From Hyphomicrobiaceae bacterium (GTDB lineage: Bacteria > Pseudomonadota > Alphaproteobacteria > Rhizobiales > Hyphomicrobiaceae), in the NCBI GenBank assembly GCA_021730785.1, contig JAKFWF010000025.1, positions 62,001-126,000 on the forward strand: a stretch of 64,000 bases of DNA, in the 5' to 3' direction. Below the pieces are notes generated by a model. That model searched no databases. It had not been told where the DNA came from and saw nothing but the letters and a program-made list of their open reading frames with translations. A program made the position numbers and the translations under genes. Of the stretch, positions 26,098 to 35,067 are shown in pieces. Position 1 is the first letter of the stretch, and each line of letters opens with the position of its first letter.

Positions 26098-27138
26098 CTA
26101 CCGCGTCATCGGTTCGGTCCGCACCTCGCTGTGGTTCTGGTTCACGTCGTGCGTCGGTGCCAACTGCGCCAAGGCGTTGCCAAAGGGCGCGACCAGCATC
26201 TCGCTCATACTGTGCGGCGCGGCCGGTTTCGGATCGACGCCGAACGTCAGCTTCTCACGCTTGGACGCCGGCATATGGAGCGTGCCGAACAGCCAGTCGA
26301 AAATACCGAGGCAGTGACCGAAATTGCGGTCGAAATGCAGCGGGTTCGCCGAGTGGTGGATCTGGTGGTGCGCCGGGCTCAGGAAAAACCGACCCCAGTT
26401 TCCGGTGAAGACAATCCAGAAATGCGAATGCTGAAGATGCCCGATAAAATAAATGAACAGCACTAAGATGATATTGCTGTTGGCGAGCAAAAACTGGTTC
26501 GCCGTCGTGCCGAAAAGATAATTGAGGCTGCCCATCGTGCCGCCCATCATAAGGGCAGTGATATTGTAAAACACCACCGTGTCGACCGGATGAACGCGAA
26601 AATTGGTCAGCGGCGTGAGGATTTCAGCCGCGTGGTGCACCTTGTGGAACTCCCACAGGAAGGGAATTTTATGACTGAGGTAATGGTCGGTGTAATAGCT
26701 CAGTTCATAGGCGAAAAACAAACACAGCGTCATGATCAGCGACATCTGTAGCGGCGTCAACGGCGCTGGCGACGGCTCGCCAAATATGCCGATGAGCTGG
26801 CCACGCAGCAGCGCTGCAACGACCGTCGTTGACAGTATGGCATAGCCCAGAAGCACCGTGAAAACGCTGGTGTTGAGAATGAACATGCCGGCGTCGGCCC
26901 GGGTCGAGGGGCTTGAGAACAAGTAGCGCGGAAAGAACGCGCGGATGAGGACCTTGAGCTTGATGCGCCGGCGTGCCCCTGTGCGCTCGAGCCGCACGAC
27001 TGCGTAGGCGACCAGCAGCGCAGCGAGCATTGACGGGATCGACAAGAACGGGCTGAACGAAAAGAATAGTTGGGCGTATGTGCGTTCGAAATAGGAAAGC
27101 AAACCGCCGATCAACTCCAGCACTGAAGTTGCGCTCAT
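26098..27138 (-). CDS. sterol desaturase / fatty acid hydroxylase-family membrane protein
   Basis: 346 residues from the ATG at 27138. It has several membrane segments and the histidine clusters of the di-iron hydroxylase superfamily: YTDHYLSHKIPFLWEFHKVHHAAE (HxxxH and HxxHH), GHLQHSHFW, and HHQIHHSANPLHFDRNFGHCLGIFDWLFGT. These enzymes hydroxylate or desaturate lipids (carotenoid, hopanoid, sphingo- or fatty acids) in the membrane with O2. The substrate here is unknown; the pattern is the short bacterial type related to alkylglycerol monooxygenase-like proteins. Divergent from ruvB. Confidence 0.88.
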   Translation of the reverse strand: MSATSVLELIGGLLSYFERTYAQLFFSFSPFLSIPSMLAALLVAYAVVRLERTGARRRIKLKVLIRAFFPRYLFSSPSTRADAGMFILNTSVFTVLLGYAILSTTVVAALLRGQLIGIFGEPSPAPLTPLQMSLIMTLCLFFAYELSYYTDHYLSHKIPFLWEFHKVHHAAEILTPLTNFRVHPVDTVVFYNITALMMGGTMGSLNYLFGTTANQFLLANSNIILVLFIYFIGHLQHSHFWIVFTGNWGRFFLSPAHHQIHHSANPLHFDRNFGHCLGIFDWLFGTLHMPASKREKLTFGVDPKPAAPHSMSEMLVAPFGNALAQLAPTHDVNQNHSEVRTEPMTR

Positions 27139-27271
27139 GTGATACACCGACTGACCGTGGACACTTGCTGGTGAGCGCAACCCTAGCTTCGCAATGTTTA
27201 CGAGTGCTTAAACGCTGCCTCTAGACCGTCATGACCTTGACGGCGCCCCCGAACAGCGTCACGAAAAAATC

Positions 27272-28336
27272 ATGACCGATCGGCTGGTGACTGGGGCCAA
27301 GAATGAAGCGGACGCCTTCGAGGCGACGATCCGTCCCCAGGCGCTCGGCGATTTCATCGGCCAGGAGCAGGCGCGCGCCAACCTGCGCGTGTTCATCCAG
27401 GCGGCGAAGGCGCGGGGCGATGCGCTCGACCACGTGCTGTTTGCAGGACCACCGGGCCTCGGCAAAACAACCCTCGCCCAGATCATGGCGAAGGAACTTG
27501 GCGTCGGCTTCCGCGCGACCTCGGGGCCGGTGATCGGCAAGGCCGGCGATTTGGCGGCGCTGCTGACCAATCTCGAAGAACGCGATGTGTTGTTCATCGA
27601 CGAGATCCACCGGCTCAATCCGGCGGTGGAGGAAATCCTCTATCCCGCCATGGAGGATTTCCAGCTCGATCTCATCATCGGCGAGGGGCCCGCGGCGCGA
27701 TCGGTGCGCATCGATCTCGCCAAGTTTACGCTGGTTGGTGCGACGACGCGGGCCGGCCTGCTCACCAACCCCCTGCGCGATCGCTTCGGAATCCCGGTGC
27801 GGTTGAACTTCTATACCCATGAAGAGCTGGAACTGATCGTCAGCCGCGGCGCCCGCGTGCTTGGCGTGCCCATGCAGAAGGATGGCGCCATGGAAATCGC
27901 CCGGCGATCACGCGGCACGCCACGCATCGCCGGGCGATTGCTGCGCCGCGTACGCGATTTCGCAGCCGTCGACGGCTCGGGGACAATCACGGCCGCCATC
28001 GCCGACAAGGCTTTGTTGCAATTGGAAGTTGATCGTGAAGGCCTCGACGCGCTCGACCATCGCTACCTGAATTGCATCGCCCGCAACTACGACGGTGGCC
28101 CGGTCGGCATCGAGACGATGGCCGCCGCACTGTCCGAACCACGCGATGCGCTGGAGGAGATCGTCGAGCCCTATCTGCTGCAGCAAGGCTTCATCAGCCG
28201 CACGCCGCGCGGCCGCATGCTGACGGTGCGCGCCTACAAGCATCTCGGGTTATCTGGACCCGCCCGCGCCGCCTCGCCACAATTCGGGCTGTTCGATCCT
28301 GACAAGCTCCCCGAAGAGGGGCCGGACCGCCCTTAA
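27272..28336 (+). CDS. ruvB: Holliday junction branch migration ATPase RuvB
   Basis: 354 residues. [54 protein letters not shown] holds the N-terminal signature and Walker [26 protein letters not shown] is Walker B with the RuvB-specific beta hairpin following. Sensor 2 and the arginine finger region ([15 protein letters not shown]) and the winged-helix C-terminus ([18 protein letters not shown]) are complete. RuvB hexamers drive RuvA-bound Holliday junctions during recombination. ruvC and ruvA, usually just upstream, are absent here; instead a divergent membrane enzyme lies upstream. Confidence 0.97.
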   Translation: MTDRLVTGAKNEADAFEATIRPQALGDFIGQEQARANLRVFIQAAKARGDALDHVLFAGPPGLGKTTLAQIMAKELGVGFRATSGPVIGKAGDLAALLTNLEERDVLFIDEIHRLNPAVEEILYPAMEDFQLDLIIGEGPAARSVRIDLAKFTLVGATTRAGLLTNPLRDRFGIPVRLNFYTHEELELIVSRGARVLGVPMQKDGAMEIARRSRGTPRIAGRLLRRVRDFAAVDGSGTITAAIADKALLQLEVDREGLDALDHRYLNCIARNYDGGPVGIETMAAALSEPRDALEEIVEPYLLQQGFISRTPRGRMLTVRAYKHLGLSGPARAASPQFGLFDPDKLPEEGPDRP

Positions 28337-28449
28337 GACTTTGCACACCCTTGCCGGCGAAGTGTGATGCACGTGCGCACCTTTGTCATGCGACTTGCGT
28401 AAAGCGATAGGGTAGTGCGAAGGCTGAACGGGGCCGTGAGGCGTAATCT

Positions 28450-29361
28450 GTGATTTCACGACGCAAAATCCTGCAGGGCCTTGGTGCCTTCCTGGCCGGC
28501 GGCGCCGGCCTCGGCGGCTATGCCCTCGGCATCGAGCCGCGCCGCCTCGCCGTGACGCGCTACCAGATTTCGCCTGACGGCTGGCCTAAAGGGCTCGACT
28601 TGAAACTGGCGGTTTTCGCCGACCTGCATGCCGGCGAGCCTTGGATGGACGTGGCGCGTGTCGAGAGCCTGGTGGCGGCCACCAACGCGCTGGGTGCCGA
28701 CGCGATCCTGCTGCTGGGCGACTATACGTCCAGCCACCGCATGGTCCTACGCCCGGTGCCCGACGTCGAATGGGCACGCGCGCTCGCCGGTCTGAAGGCG
28801 CCGTTGGGCGTCCATGCCGTGCTCGGCAATCACGACTGGTGGAACGATCGCGAGGCACAGCTGCGCATGAGCGGCCCGCCCAAATGCCGGCGCGCCATGG
28901 AGCAAGCCGGGATCAAGGTCTATGAAAACGACGTTCTTCGCCTGGAAAAGAACGGCCAGCCGTTCTGGATCGCGGGCCTTGGCGACCAATGGGCATTCTA
29001 TCGCAATCGCGATCGGCGCCGGCGGGATCGATTCGGCTACCGCGGGGTCGACAATCTGCCGGTCACCCTCGACAAGGTGCGAGATGATGCGCCGGTGATC
29101 CTAATGGCGCACGAGCCTGATATTTTCCCAACCGTGCCGCCCCGCGTCGCGCTCACCCTGTCCGGTCACACGCACGGTGGGCAGGTGCAGTTCTTCGGTT
29201 ATGCGCCGATCGTACCGAGCCAGTTCGGGCGCCGCTATCTCTATGGCCACATCGTCGAAGACAGCCGCCACCTGATCGTCTCCGGCGGCCTCGGCTGCTC
29301 CGGCCTGCCCATCCGCTTCGGCCGCCCGCCGGAGATCGTGCTGGTGGAGGTTGGCGCGTGA
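28450..29361 (+). CDS. periplasmic-type metallophosphoesterase (YkuE/YaeI-like)
   Basis: 303 residues, GTG start. The N-terminus ISRRKILQGLGAFLAGGAGLGGYAL is a Tat-like signal (SRRK). The calcineurin-type metal ligands are AVFADLHAG (DxH), LLLGDYTS (GD), VLGNHDWWN (GNHD), LMAHEPDIF and SGHTHGGQVQF (GHxH). Members are Mg/Mn/Zn phosphodiesterases or lipid phosphatases at the outer face of the membrane. It overlaps ybgC by four bases (GTGA), so it sits inside the ruvB-ybgC unit. Confidence 0.9.
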   Translation: MISRRKILQGLGAFLAGGAGLGGYALGIEPRRLAVTRYQISPDGWPKGLDLKLAVFADLHAGEPWMDVARVESLVAATNALGADAILLLGDYTSSHRMVLRPVPDVEWARALAGLKAPLGVHAVLGNHDWWNDREAQLRMSGPPKCRRAMEQAGIKVYENDVLRLEKNGQPFWIAGLGDQWAFYRNRDRRRRDRFGYRGVDNLPVTLDKVRDDAPVILMAHEPDIFPTVPPRVALTLSGHTHGGQVQFFGYAPIVPSQFGRRYLYGHIVEDSRHLIVSGGLGCSGLPIRFGRPPEIVLVEVGA

Positions 29362-29825
29362 CCGCGGCTGACCCCTGGCCCGACTTGGCCGGACGGCTGA
29401 TCGATGAGGCGGGCAAGCGCCGCCACATCCTGCCGATCCGAGTGTATTTCGAGGACACGGATTTTTCGGGCCTCGTCTATCACGCCTCCTACGTGCGTTG
29501 GTGCGAGCGGGGGCGCTCGGACTATTTGCGACTTGGCGGCAACGACCACCGCCGCCTGATCGACGGCACGGGCGGGCGCGAACCGGCCGCCTTCGTCGTA
29601 CGGCGCATGAGCCTGGAATATTTGAAGCCGGCGCGCATCGATGACGTCCTGGAGGTCGCCACGTCGGTTAAAGAGATGGGCGCGGCTTCCCTGATCCTCG
29701 ACCAGCGCATCACGCGCGGCGGCGCGCCGCTGTTTGAGGCCACCGTCACGGTCGTGCTGGTGTCTGTCTCCGGCAAGCCGCTCCGGATCGCGCAGGAATT
29801 GAGGGCGGCGTTCGGCGGTGGCTGA
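29358..29825 (+). CDS. ybgC: YbgC-type acyl-CoA thioesterase (4HBT family)
   Basis: 155 residues, GTG start overlapping the previous stop. The 4-hydroxybenzoyl-CoA thioesterase hot-dog signature is IRVYFEDTDFSGLVYHASYVRWCERGRSDYLR, with the catalytic Asp in EDTDFSGLVYH. FVVRRMSLEYLKPARIDDVLEV follows. YbgC hydrolyses short acyl-CoA or is linked to phospholipid metabolism and is usually the first gene of the tol-pal operon. The ruvB...ybgC order is the usual alphaproteobacterial one, but no tolQ follows: a repeat element and etf-QO come next. Confidence 0.92.
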   Translation: MTAADPWPDLAGRLIDEAGKRRHILPIRVYFEDTDFSGLVYHASYVRWCERGRSDYLRLGGNDHRRLIDGTGGREPAAFVVRRMSLEYLKPARIDDVLEVATSVKEMGAASLILDQRITRGGAPLFEATVTVVLVSVSGKPLRIAQELRAAFGGG

Positions 29826-29874
29826 TCTGCGCTCCGGCCAGGCGATTCAGTTCTCGATTATTCCAACCCACAGG

Positions 29875-29971
29875 TGTCATCCCGGGGCTTGTCCCCGGGA
29901 CCCATCGTGCCGCACACTCGAACACCACCGATGCAGCACCATGGGGCCCGGCCATAAATGCCGGGATGACA
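29875..29971. repeat. 97-bp palindromic intergenic repeat element
   Basis: The ends TGTCATCCCGG (29875-29885) and CCGGGATGACA (29961-29971) are perfect 11-bp inverted repeats. Inside are a further hairpin CCCGGGG-CTTGT-CCCCGGG (29881-29899) and a GCCCGGCC...GCCGGG arm. Short elements bounded by GTCATCCCGG are common intergenic repeats in Hyphomicrobiales and Caulobacterales. It fills most of the 306-bp gap between ybgC and etf-QO; no second copy is seen in the window. Confidence 0.8.
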
Positions 29972-30131
29972 TCCGCGTTGTGTTGGTCGCGGTGGCACAG
30001 CCGATTTGGCGTGTCAAAGCTCATCGCGCGCTACGATTTTACCCCCGAATTGCGAGTTGTCTTGAGACGTCCGGTTACGCGATATGGTATCGGCCGACAC
30101 ACAACCACGCATGCACCAGAGGCAATCCCCG

Positions 30132-31814
30132 ATGGCAAAAGACGGTTTCGAGCTGCCCCCGCGCGAGGCAATGGACTTCGACGTGGTGATCGTCGGCGCC
30201 GGCCCCTCGGGACTTGCCGCCGCAATCCGCCTGAAGCAGCGGGCGGCAGAGGCGCAGCAGGAAGTCTCCGTCCTTGTCGTCGAAAAGGGCTCCGAGGTCG
30301 GCGCCCACATTCTGTCCGGCGCGGTGATCGATCCGATCGGGCTCGACACACTGCTTCCGGGCTGGCGCGAGCAGGGCGCGCCGCTCGAGACCAAGGTCAC
30401 CGACGACCAATTCCTGTTTCTTGGACCCGCCGGCCATGTGCGGTTGCCGAACTTCATGATGCCCCCGCTGATGAACAATCACGGCAACTACATCGGCAGC
30501 CTCGGCGCGCTGGTGCGCTGGCTCGGCGAGAAGGCCGGCGAGCTCGGCGTCGAGATCTTCCCGGGATTTGCGGCAGCCGAAGTGCTCTATGACGACGAGG
30601 GCCGTGTCGTCGGCGTCGCGACCGGCGACATGGGGATCGGCCGCGATGGGCAACCGAAAGACACGTTCACCCGCGGCGTGGAGCTGCGCGCCAAATACAC
30701 CCTGTTCGCGGAAGGTGCCCGCGGTTCGCTCACCAAACAGCTGATCGCACAGTTCGAGCTCGACAAGGGCCGCGACCCGCAGAAGTACGGCATCGGCCTG
30801 AAGGAGTTGTGGGAGATCAAGCCTGAACACCACAAACCGGGCCTCGTGCAGCATTCATTCGGCTGGCCACTCGACAATGCAACCGGCGGCGGCTCGTTTC
30901 TCTACCACTACGGCGAGAACCTGGTCTCGGTCGGCTTCGTCGTGCACTTGAACTACAAGAACCCCCATTTGTCGCCGTTCGACGAGTTCCAGCGCTTCAA
31001 GACGCACTACAAAATCGCGCCGACCTTTGCGGGCGGCAAACGCATCGCCTACGGCGCACGCGCGATCACCGAGGGCGGCTGGCAGTCGATTCCGGAGCTG
31101 GTCTTTCCGGGCGGCGCGCTGCTCGGCTGCGCTGCCGGCTTCGTCAACGTGCCGCGCATCAAGGGCTCGCACAATGCCATTCTATCGGGCGCGCACGCTG
31201 GTGATGCGGTGTTCGACGCGGTTACAAGCGGCCGCGCACACGACCGGCTGGACGCCTACAAATCGGCCGTGCTGAGCGGCCCGATCGCCCGTGACCTGAA
31301 GCGCGTGCGCAACGTCAAGCCGCTGTGGTCGCGCTTCGGCACGGCGATCGGCGTGCCGCTGGGCGGCCTCGACATGTGGCTCAACACGCTGATCGCAGGG
31401 GTTGGCCTCGGCTTCACGCTGCGGCACGGCAAGGCCGATCATGCGACGCTGGCACGTGCCGGACAGGCCAAGCCGATCGCCTACCCCAAGGCCGACGGTG
31501 TCTTGACCTTCGACCGGCTGACCAACGTGGCGTTTTCCGCGACGAACCACGAGGAGGACCAGCCGGTCCATCTGAAGCTCACCGATCCGATGATCCCGGT
31601 CTCAGTCAACCTGCCTGACTTCGCCGAGCCGGCCCAGCGCTATTGCCCCGCTGGCGTCTACGAGATCCTCAAAGACGACGCCGGCATGCCGCGCTTCCAG
31701 ATCAACGCGCAAAACTGCGTCCACTGCAAAACCTGCGACATCAAGGACCCGAGCCAGAACATCAACTGGGCGGTGCCGGAAGGCAGCGGCGGCCCGAACT
31801 ACGCCGGCATGTGA
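30132..31814 (+). CDS. electron transfer flavoprotein-ubiquinone oxidoreductase
   Basis: 560 residues from the ATG at 30132, which follows AGAGG by nine bases; ATGs at 30084 and 30111 add only poorly coding residues. N-terminal FAD motif VVIVGAGPSGLAAAIRLKQRAAE, then IEKG-type VVEKGSEVGAHILSGAVIDP. The ubiquinone/membrane loops appear around YHYGENLVSVGFVVHL. The C-terminal 4Fe-4S domain reads CPAGVYEILKD and NAQNCVHCKTCDIKDPSQNINWAVPEG (CxxCxxC). The enzyme passes electrons from ETF (acyl-CoA and other dehydrogenases) to the ubiquinone pool at the inner membrane. Commonly called etfD/fixC-related; full-length. Confidence 0.95.
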   Translation: MAKDGFELPPREAMDFDVVIVGAGPSGLAAAIRLKQRAAEAQQEVSVLVVEKGSEVGAHILSGAVIDPIGLDTLLPGWREQGAPLETKVTDDQFLFLGPAGHVRLPNFMMPPLMNNHGNYIGSLGALVRWLGEKAGELGVEIFPGFAAAEVLYDDEGRVVGVATGDMGIGRDGQPKDTFTRGVELRAKYTLFAEGARGSLTKQLIAQFELDKGRDPQKYGIGLKELWEIKPEHHKPGLVQHSFGWPLDNATGGGSFLYHYGENLVSVGFVVHLNYKNPHLSPFDEFQRFKTHYKIAPTFAGGKRIAYGARAITEGGWQSIPELVFPGGALLGCAAGFVNVPRIKGSHNAILSGAHAGDAVFDAVTSGRAHDRLDAYKSAVLSGPIARDLKRVRNVKPLWSRFGTAIGVPLGGLDMWLNTLIAGVGLGFTLRHGKADHATLARAGQAKPIAYPKADGVLTFDRLTNVAFSATNHEEDQPVHLKLTDPMIPVSVNLPDFAEPAQRYCPAGVYEILKDDAGMPRFQINAQNCVHCKTCDIKDPSQNINWAVPEGSGGPNYAGM

Positions 31815-31868
31815 GCACAAACAAATGGCGTGGGGATGGCCCGACTGCCAACCGTCACTCGTCACCGG

Positions 31869-32735
31869 TCACTGGCGCAACGGCAGGCCGTCGCTCGGTA
31901 CCGATGCCCCCTGGTCGGCCTGCGTCTGGGCCTGAATGATGCCGGCAACGATCGCGCCGGCAGCATATTCCGCCATGCAGCGATAGCCGAGATCGTTCAG
32001 GTGAAACAGGTCGTTGGCGAGAATCGCGCGTTCACCCTGCTGCTTGGCGAGATCGGCCATGGCACCGAAGCGATGCACTAGCATGACCCGCTCCTGGCGT
32101 GCTATCTCCTCGATCGCCCTGACGACCTTCGTGTAGTGCTCGTCGTGCGAGAGCCGCTCGGTGAACTGCGGGTCGATCAGCACCACGTCGATGTGGTTCT
32201 TGGCGAGCCACTGCAACGTGCGGGCGAGATGGAATTTCAGCTCGTCGATGTCGGCGCGGGCCATGGCATCGTTGGTGCCGACCTGCCAGACAACCAGATC
32301 CGGCTTGGTCTCGGCCACTTCGCGTTTCATGCGCGTGCAGGCGCTCAAGCCGCCTTCGCCGGGCACGCCGCGGCTGATCACATCGATGTCGATGCCTTTG
32401 AAAATGACTTCCAGGTCATTCTCCAGGCGCACGGGATAGGTCGCGAACTGCGACGACGCACCGACGCCCGACGTCGATGATGAGCCAACCGCCAGCACCT
32501 TGACGACCCGCCCTTCCTTCAGCGCGCGCCGCATGGTGCGCAGCGCGGTGCGGCCCTCGTGGGCCGCGGCCGTGATACGGCACTCCCGCGAATAGGGCGG
32601 TGGCGATTTAGCAAGTGTCGCAATGCGTTGCTCCAGCGTGGCCATGGCCACTTGCTGCGCTTGCGCGACAGCTGGCGCGATCAGGACAACCGCAAAGGTG
32701 AGCTTGGCGAGCGTGAGCGCCATTCGACGAACCAT
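31869..32735 (-). CDS. periplasmic SGNH-hydrolase (GDSL-type esterase/lipase-like)
   Basis: 288 residues from the ATG at 32735; MALTLAKL at 32723 is a second choice. A signal peptide (ALTLAKLTFAVVLIAPAVAQAQQ) is followed by a leader of about 60 residues and the SGNH blocks: VLAVGSSSTSGVG (Ser nucleophile, block I), SRGVPGEGGLSA (Gly block), VVWQVGTNDAMAR (Asn block III) and NDLFHLNDLGYRCMAEY (Asp/His block V). Such enzymes de-acylate or trans-acylate glycans. The start lies inside opgC (55-bp overlap), so it is translated with that membrane acyltransferase and probably edits the same periplasmic glucan. Confidence 0.85.
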   Translation of the reverse strand: MVRRMALTLAKLTFAVVLIAPAVAQAQQVAMATLEQRIATLAKSPPPYSRECRITAAAHEGRTALRTMRRALKEGRVVKVLAVGSSSTSGVGASSQFATYPVRLENDLEVIFKGIDIDVISRGVPGEGGLSACTRMKREVAETKPDLVVWQVGTNDAMARADIDELKFHLARTLQWLAKNHIDVVLIDPQFTERLSHDEHYTKVVRAIEEIARQERVMLVHRFGAMADLAKQQGERAILANDLFHLNDLGYRCMAEYAAGAIVAGIIQAQTQADQGASVPSDGLPLRQ

Positions 32736-33793
32736 ACCGTCCACCCCATCCCTAGGAGGCCAAAGACTACAGTAAATGTGTCGATCGTCAAACTACCTCC
32801 AAGAATAAATCGTGACAGTTGCGCAACGAGGCTTAACAGCGAGCCCATGGCAAAGACCGGCAGCGAATTGCGGCCAAGACTGCACAGCCAGCGCCCGGCC
32901 CAGCCGAGACGATCGCGCGCCAGCGAAAAAGCGGGATGGAGTGCCACCACCAGCGCCAGCAGGCAGACGACCCGCGACGGCGACAGGTTGGTCTTGTCGA
33001 TCAGGAAGAAGAAGCGCGGTTCGGGCACCGAGAGGGGATCGGGATCGAAGCCGGACAAGGTCAGTCCGGCAAACATCGCCACCAGGATCCAGGCGGCCGG
33101 AAAGCACCAGTCGACGATCGTCCTGAACGACGCACTGCGCCGCGTGTCGTGCTTCAGTTCGGCGCCAAGGAAACCGAGGACCAGCAGCAGTTGCCAGGCC
33201 AGCGGATTGAACTGCCAGCCGTTATCGCTCGGCCAGGTCGGCAGCTTCCAATTGTAGGTGAGGGTTGCGCAGTAGAGCGCCAGCGACGCGATGAGCGCGG
33301 CGCGAGGCTTCCAGCGCCCCAGGATCACGAACGGTGGCGCCAGGAGCAGGAGGACGACGTAGAGCGGCAGGATGTCGAAGAACCACAGGTGGTGGGTGAG
33401 CAGTACCCAGCCGAGGGTGGTGCGCACGGGATCGAAGAACGCCGGGCCGGCGTTGTGCCACTCGAGGAAGATCGTGTCGTTGCGCACGAGTGCTGTTGCT
33501 GCGAGAACCGCCAACGCAATCGCGGTCAATACGATCTGCGCGCGGTAGATTTCCACGGCACGTGCGATCAGCCGGATGACGACGCGCCCGGCCGGATGGG
33601 GTGTCATGGGGCCGCCCGTCGCATAGGACAGGGACCAGCCCGCCAGGAACACGAACAGCTCGGCCGCATCGCAGAACGCGACGCGGTGCAGCGTGTAATC
33701 CCGGTAGAAGTTGCCCGGCACATGATCGATGAAGATCATGATCAAGGCGATGCCGCGCCAGAAATCAACGGCGTTTTCTGATCGGCTCTGCAT
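32681..33793 (-). CDS. opgC: OpgC-family glucan succinyltransferase-like membrane protein
   Basis: 370 residues with about ten hydrophobic segments. The N-terminal block ENAVDFWRGIALIMIFIDHVPGNFYRDYTLHRVAFCDAAELFVFLAGWSLSYA is the OpgC_C/acyltransferase hallmark, with HVPGN and the FCDAAELFVFLAG motif. OpgC transfers succinyl groups to osmoregulated periplasmic glucans at the periplasmic face of the inner membrane. The C-terminus ends in a polar Arg/Ser tail. An SGNH-hydrolase gene overlaps its end. The cyclic glucan exporter ndvA lies about 14 kb away, consistent with such glucans being made. Confidence 0.88.
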   Translation of the reverse strand: MQSRSENAVDFWRGIALIMIFIDHVPGNFYRDYTLHRVAFCDAAELFVFLAGWSLSYATGGPMTPHPAGRVVIRLIARAVEIYRAQIVLTAIALAVLAATALVRNDTIFLEWHNAGPAFFDPVRTTLGWVLLTHHLWFFDILPLYVVLLLLAPPFVILGRWKPRAALIASLALYCATLTYNWKLPTWPSDNGWQFNPLAWQLLLVLGFLGAELKHDTRRSASFRTIVDWCFPAAWILVAMFAGLTLSGFDPDPLSVPEPRFFFLIDKTNLSPSRVVCLLALVVALHPAFSLARDRLGWAGRWLCSLGRNSLPVFAMGSLLSLVAQLSRFILGGSLTIDTFTVVFGLLGMGWTVWFVEWRSRSPSSPLRLS

Positions 33794-33982
33794 GGTGACT
33801 GCCGGATCGCTCGGTCGGTCGAGGCTGCGCTGCGGGGAAGATGCATGTGCAGGCAGCTCGGTGATGGGCGCGCATCTGCGCCGATTGCGGTATGTATGGC
33901 AAATTCACAGGATGCAACTGTGCGATGTGCATATCCTCAATTGTGGCCCGTAGTGCGGGTCGAAACGACGAAAGCACCGGCC

Positions 33983-34957
33983 ATGACCCTGTTCACGCTC
34001 GCCGAACTCGAAGCTGCAGCCGAACTCGTGCACGCGCATGTGCCAGCTACCCCGCAGTTCGCCTGGCCCCTGCTGCGCCAGCGCACCGGCGTCGAGGTCT
34101 GGGTCAAACACGAGAACCACACGCCGACCGGCGCATTCAAGGTGCGCGGCGGCGTCGTCTACATGGACTGGCTGAAACGCAGCCAGCCGGAGGTCACCGG
34201 TGTGATCTCCGCGACGCGGGGCAACCACGGCCAATCGATCGCGGTGGCGGCGGCCCGTGCCGGCTTGCAGTGCGTCATCGTCGTGCCGGAGGGCAACTCG
34301 GTCGAGAAGAACGCGGCCATGCGGGCGTTCGGCGCCGAACTCATCGTCCACGGTCACGACTTTGATGCGGCGCGCGCACATGCGGCCCACCTGGCCGAGC
34401 AACGCCGACTGCATTTTGTTCCCTCGTTCGATAAACACCTTGTGATCGGCGTCGCGACCTACGCGCTCGAACTGTTCCGTGCCGTGCCGGATCTACAGCG
34501 CGTCTATGTGCCGATCGGCCTCGGCTCCGGCATCTGCGGCGTGATCACGGTGCGCGACCTGCTCGGGCTCGATACCGAGATCGTTGGCGTGGTGGCGGAT
34601 GCGGCGCCAGCCTACGCGCTGTCGCTCGAGGCCGGCCGGGTGATCGAGAGTAACAGCGCGGCGACCTTTGCCGACGGTATGGCCGTGCGCTCGCCAAGTG
34701 CTGCGGCATTTGCGATCATCCAGACGGGAGTGGCGCGCATCCTGCGTTTATCCGAGGACGAGATCGCCGCGGCAATCCGGGTTTACTACAGCGACACGCA
34801 CAATCTTGCCGAAGGTGCCGGTGCCGCTCCGCTTGCGGGGCTTCTGCGCGAAAGCGACACCCTCCGGGGCCGGAAAGCCGGCGTAATCCTGTGCGGCGGC
34901 AACATCGATGCACAGGTTTTTGCCCAGGTGCTTGCCGGTCGGACGCCGAAAGTATGA
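33983..34957 (+). CDS. threonine/serine dehydratase family protein (PLP fold type II)
   Basis: 324 residues. The PLP lysine is in KHENHTPTGAFKVRGGVVYMDWL (TGAFKxRG). The substrate loop is SATRGNHGQSIAVAAA, PLP-phosphate clamp LGSGICGVITVRD, and C-terminal GVILCGGNIDAQVF (SGGN-type). Family members deaminate threonine or serine to 2-oxobutyrate or pyruvate, or racemise serine. The short length without an ACT domain means catabolic or substrate-shifted (for example hydroxy-aspartate or cysteine-like) rather than IlvA type; the exact substrate is uncertain. The ATG at 33983 is the domain start. Divergent from opgC. Confidence 0.9.
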   Translation: MTLFTLAELEAAAELVHAHVPATPQFAWPLLRQRTGVEVWVKHENHTPTGAFKVRGGVVYMDWLKRSQPEVTGVISATRGNHGQSIAVAAARAGLQCVIVVPEGNSVEKNAAMRAFGAELIVHGHDFDAARAHAAHLAEQRRLHFVPSFDKHLVIGVATYALELFRAVPDLQRVYVPIGLGSGICGVITVRDLLGLDTEIVGVVADAAPAYALSLEAGRVIESNSAATFADGMAVRSPSAAAFAIIQTGVARILRLSEDEIAAAIRVYYSDTHNLAEGAGAAPLAGLLRESDTLRGRKAGVILCGGNIDAQVFAQVLAGRTPKV

Positions 34958-35067
34958 ATGTGACGCGTGATTCGGCCATAGAGTCGCCAAACGCGGGGTG
35001 TGGTGATACGTTTCGCCACGGTCTTTGAAATCAGTTTCAGGCCTCGAGTCTGGCAGAGAGGGGAGCA

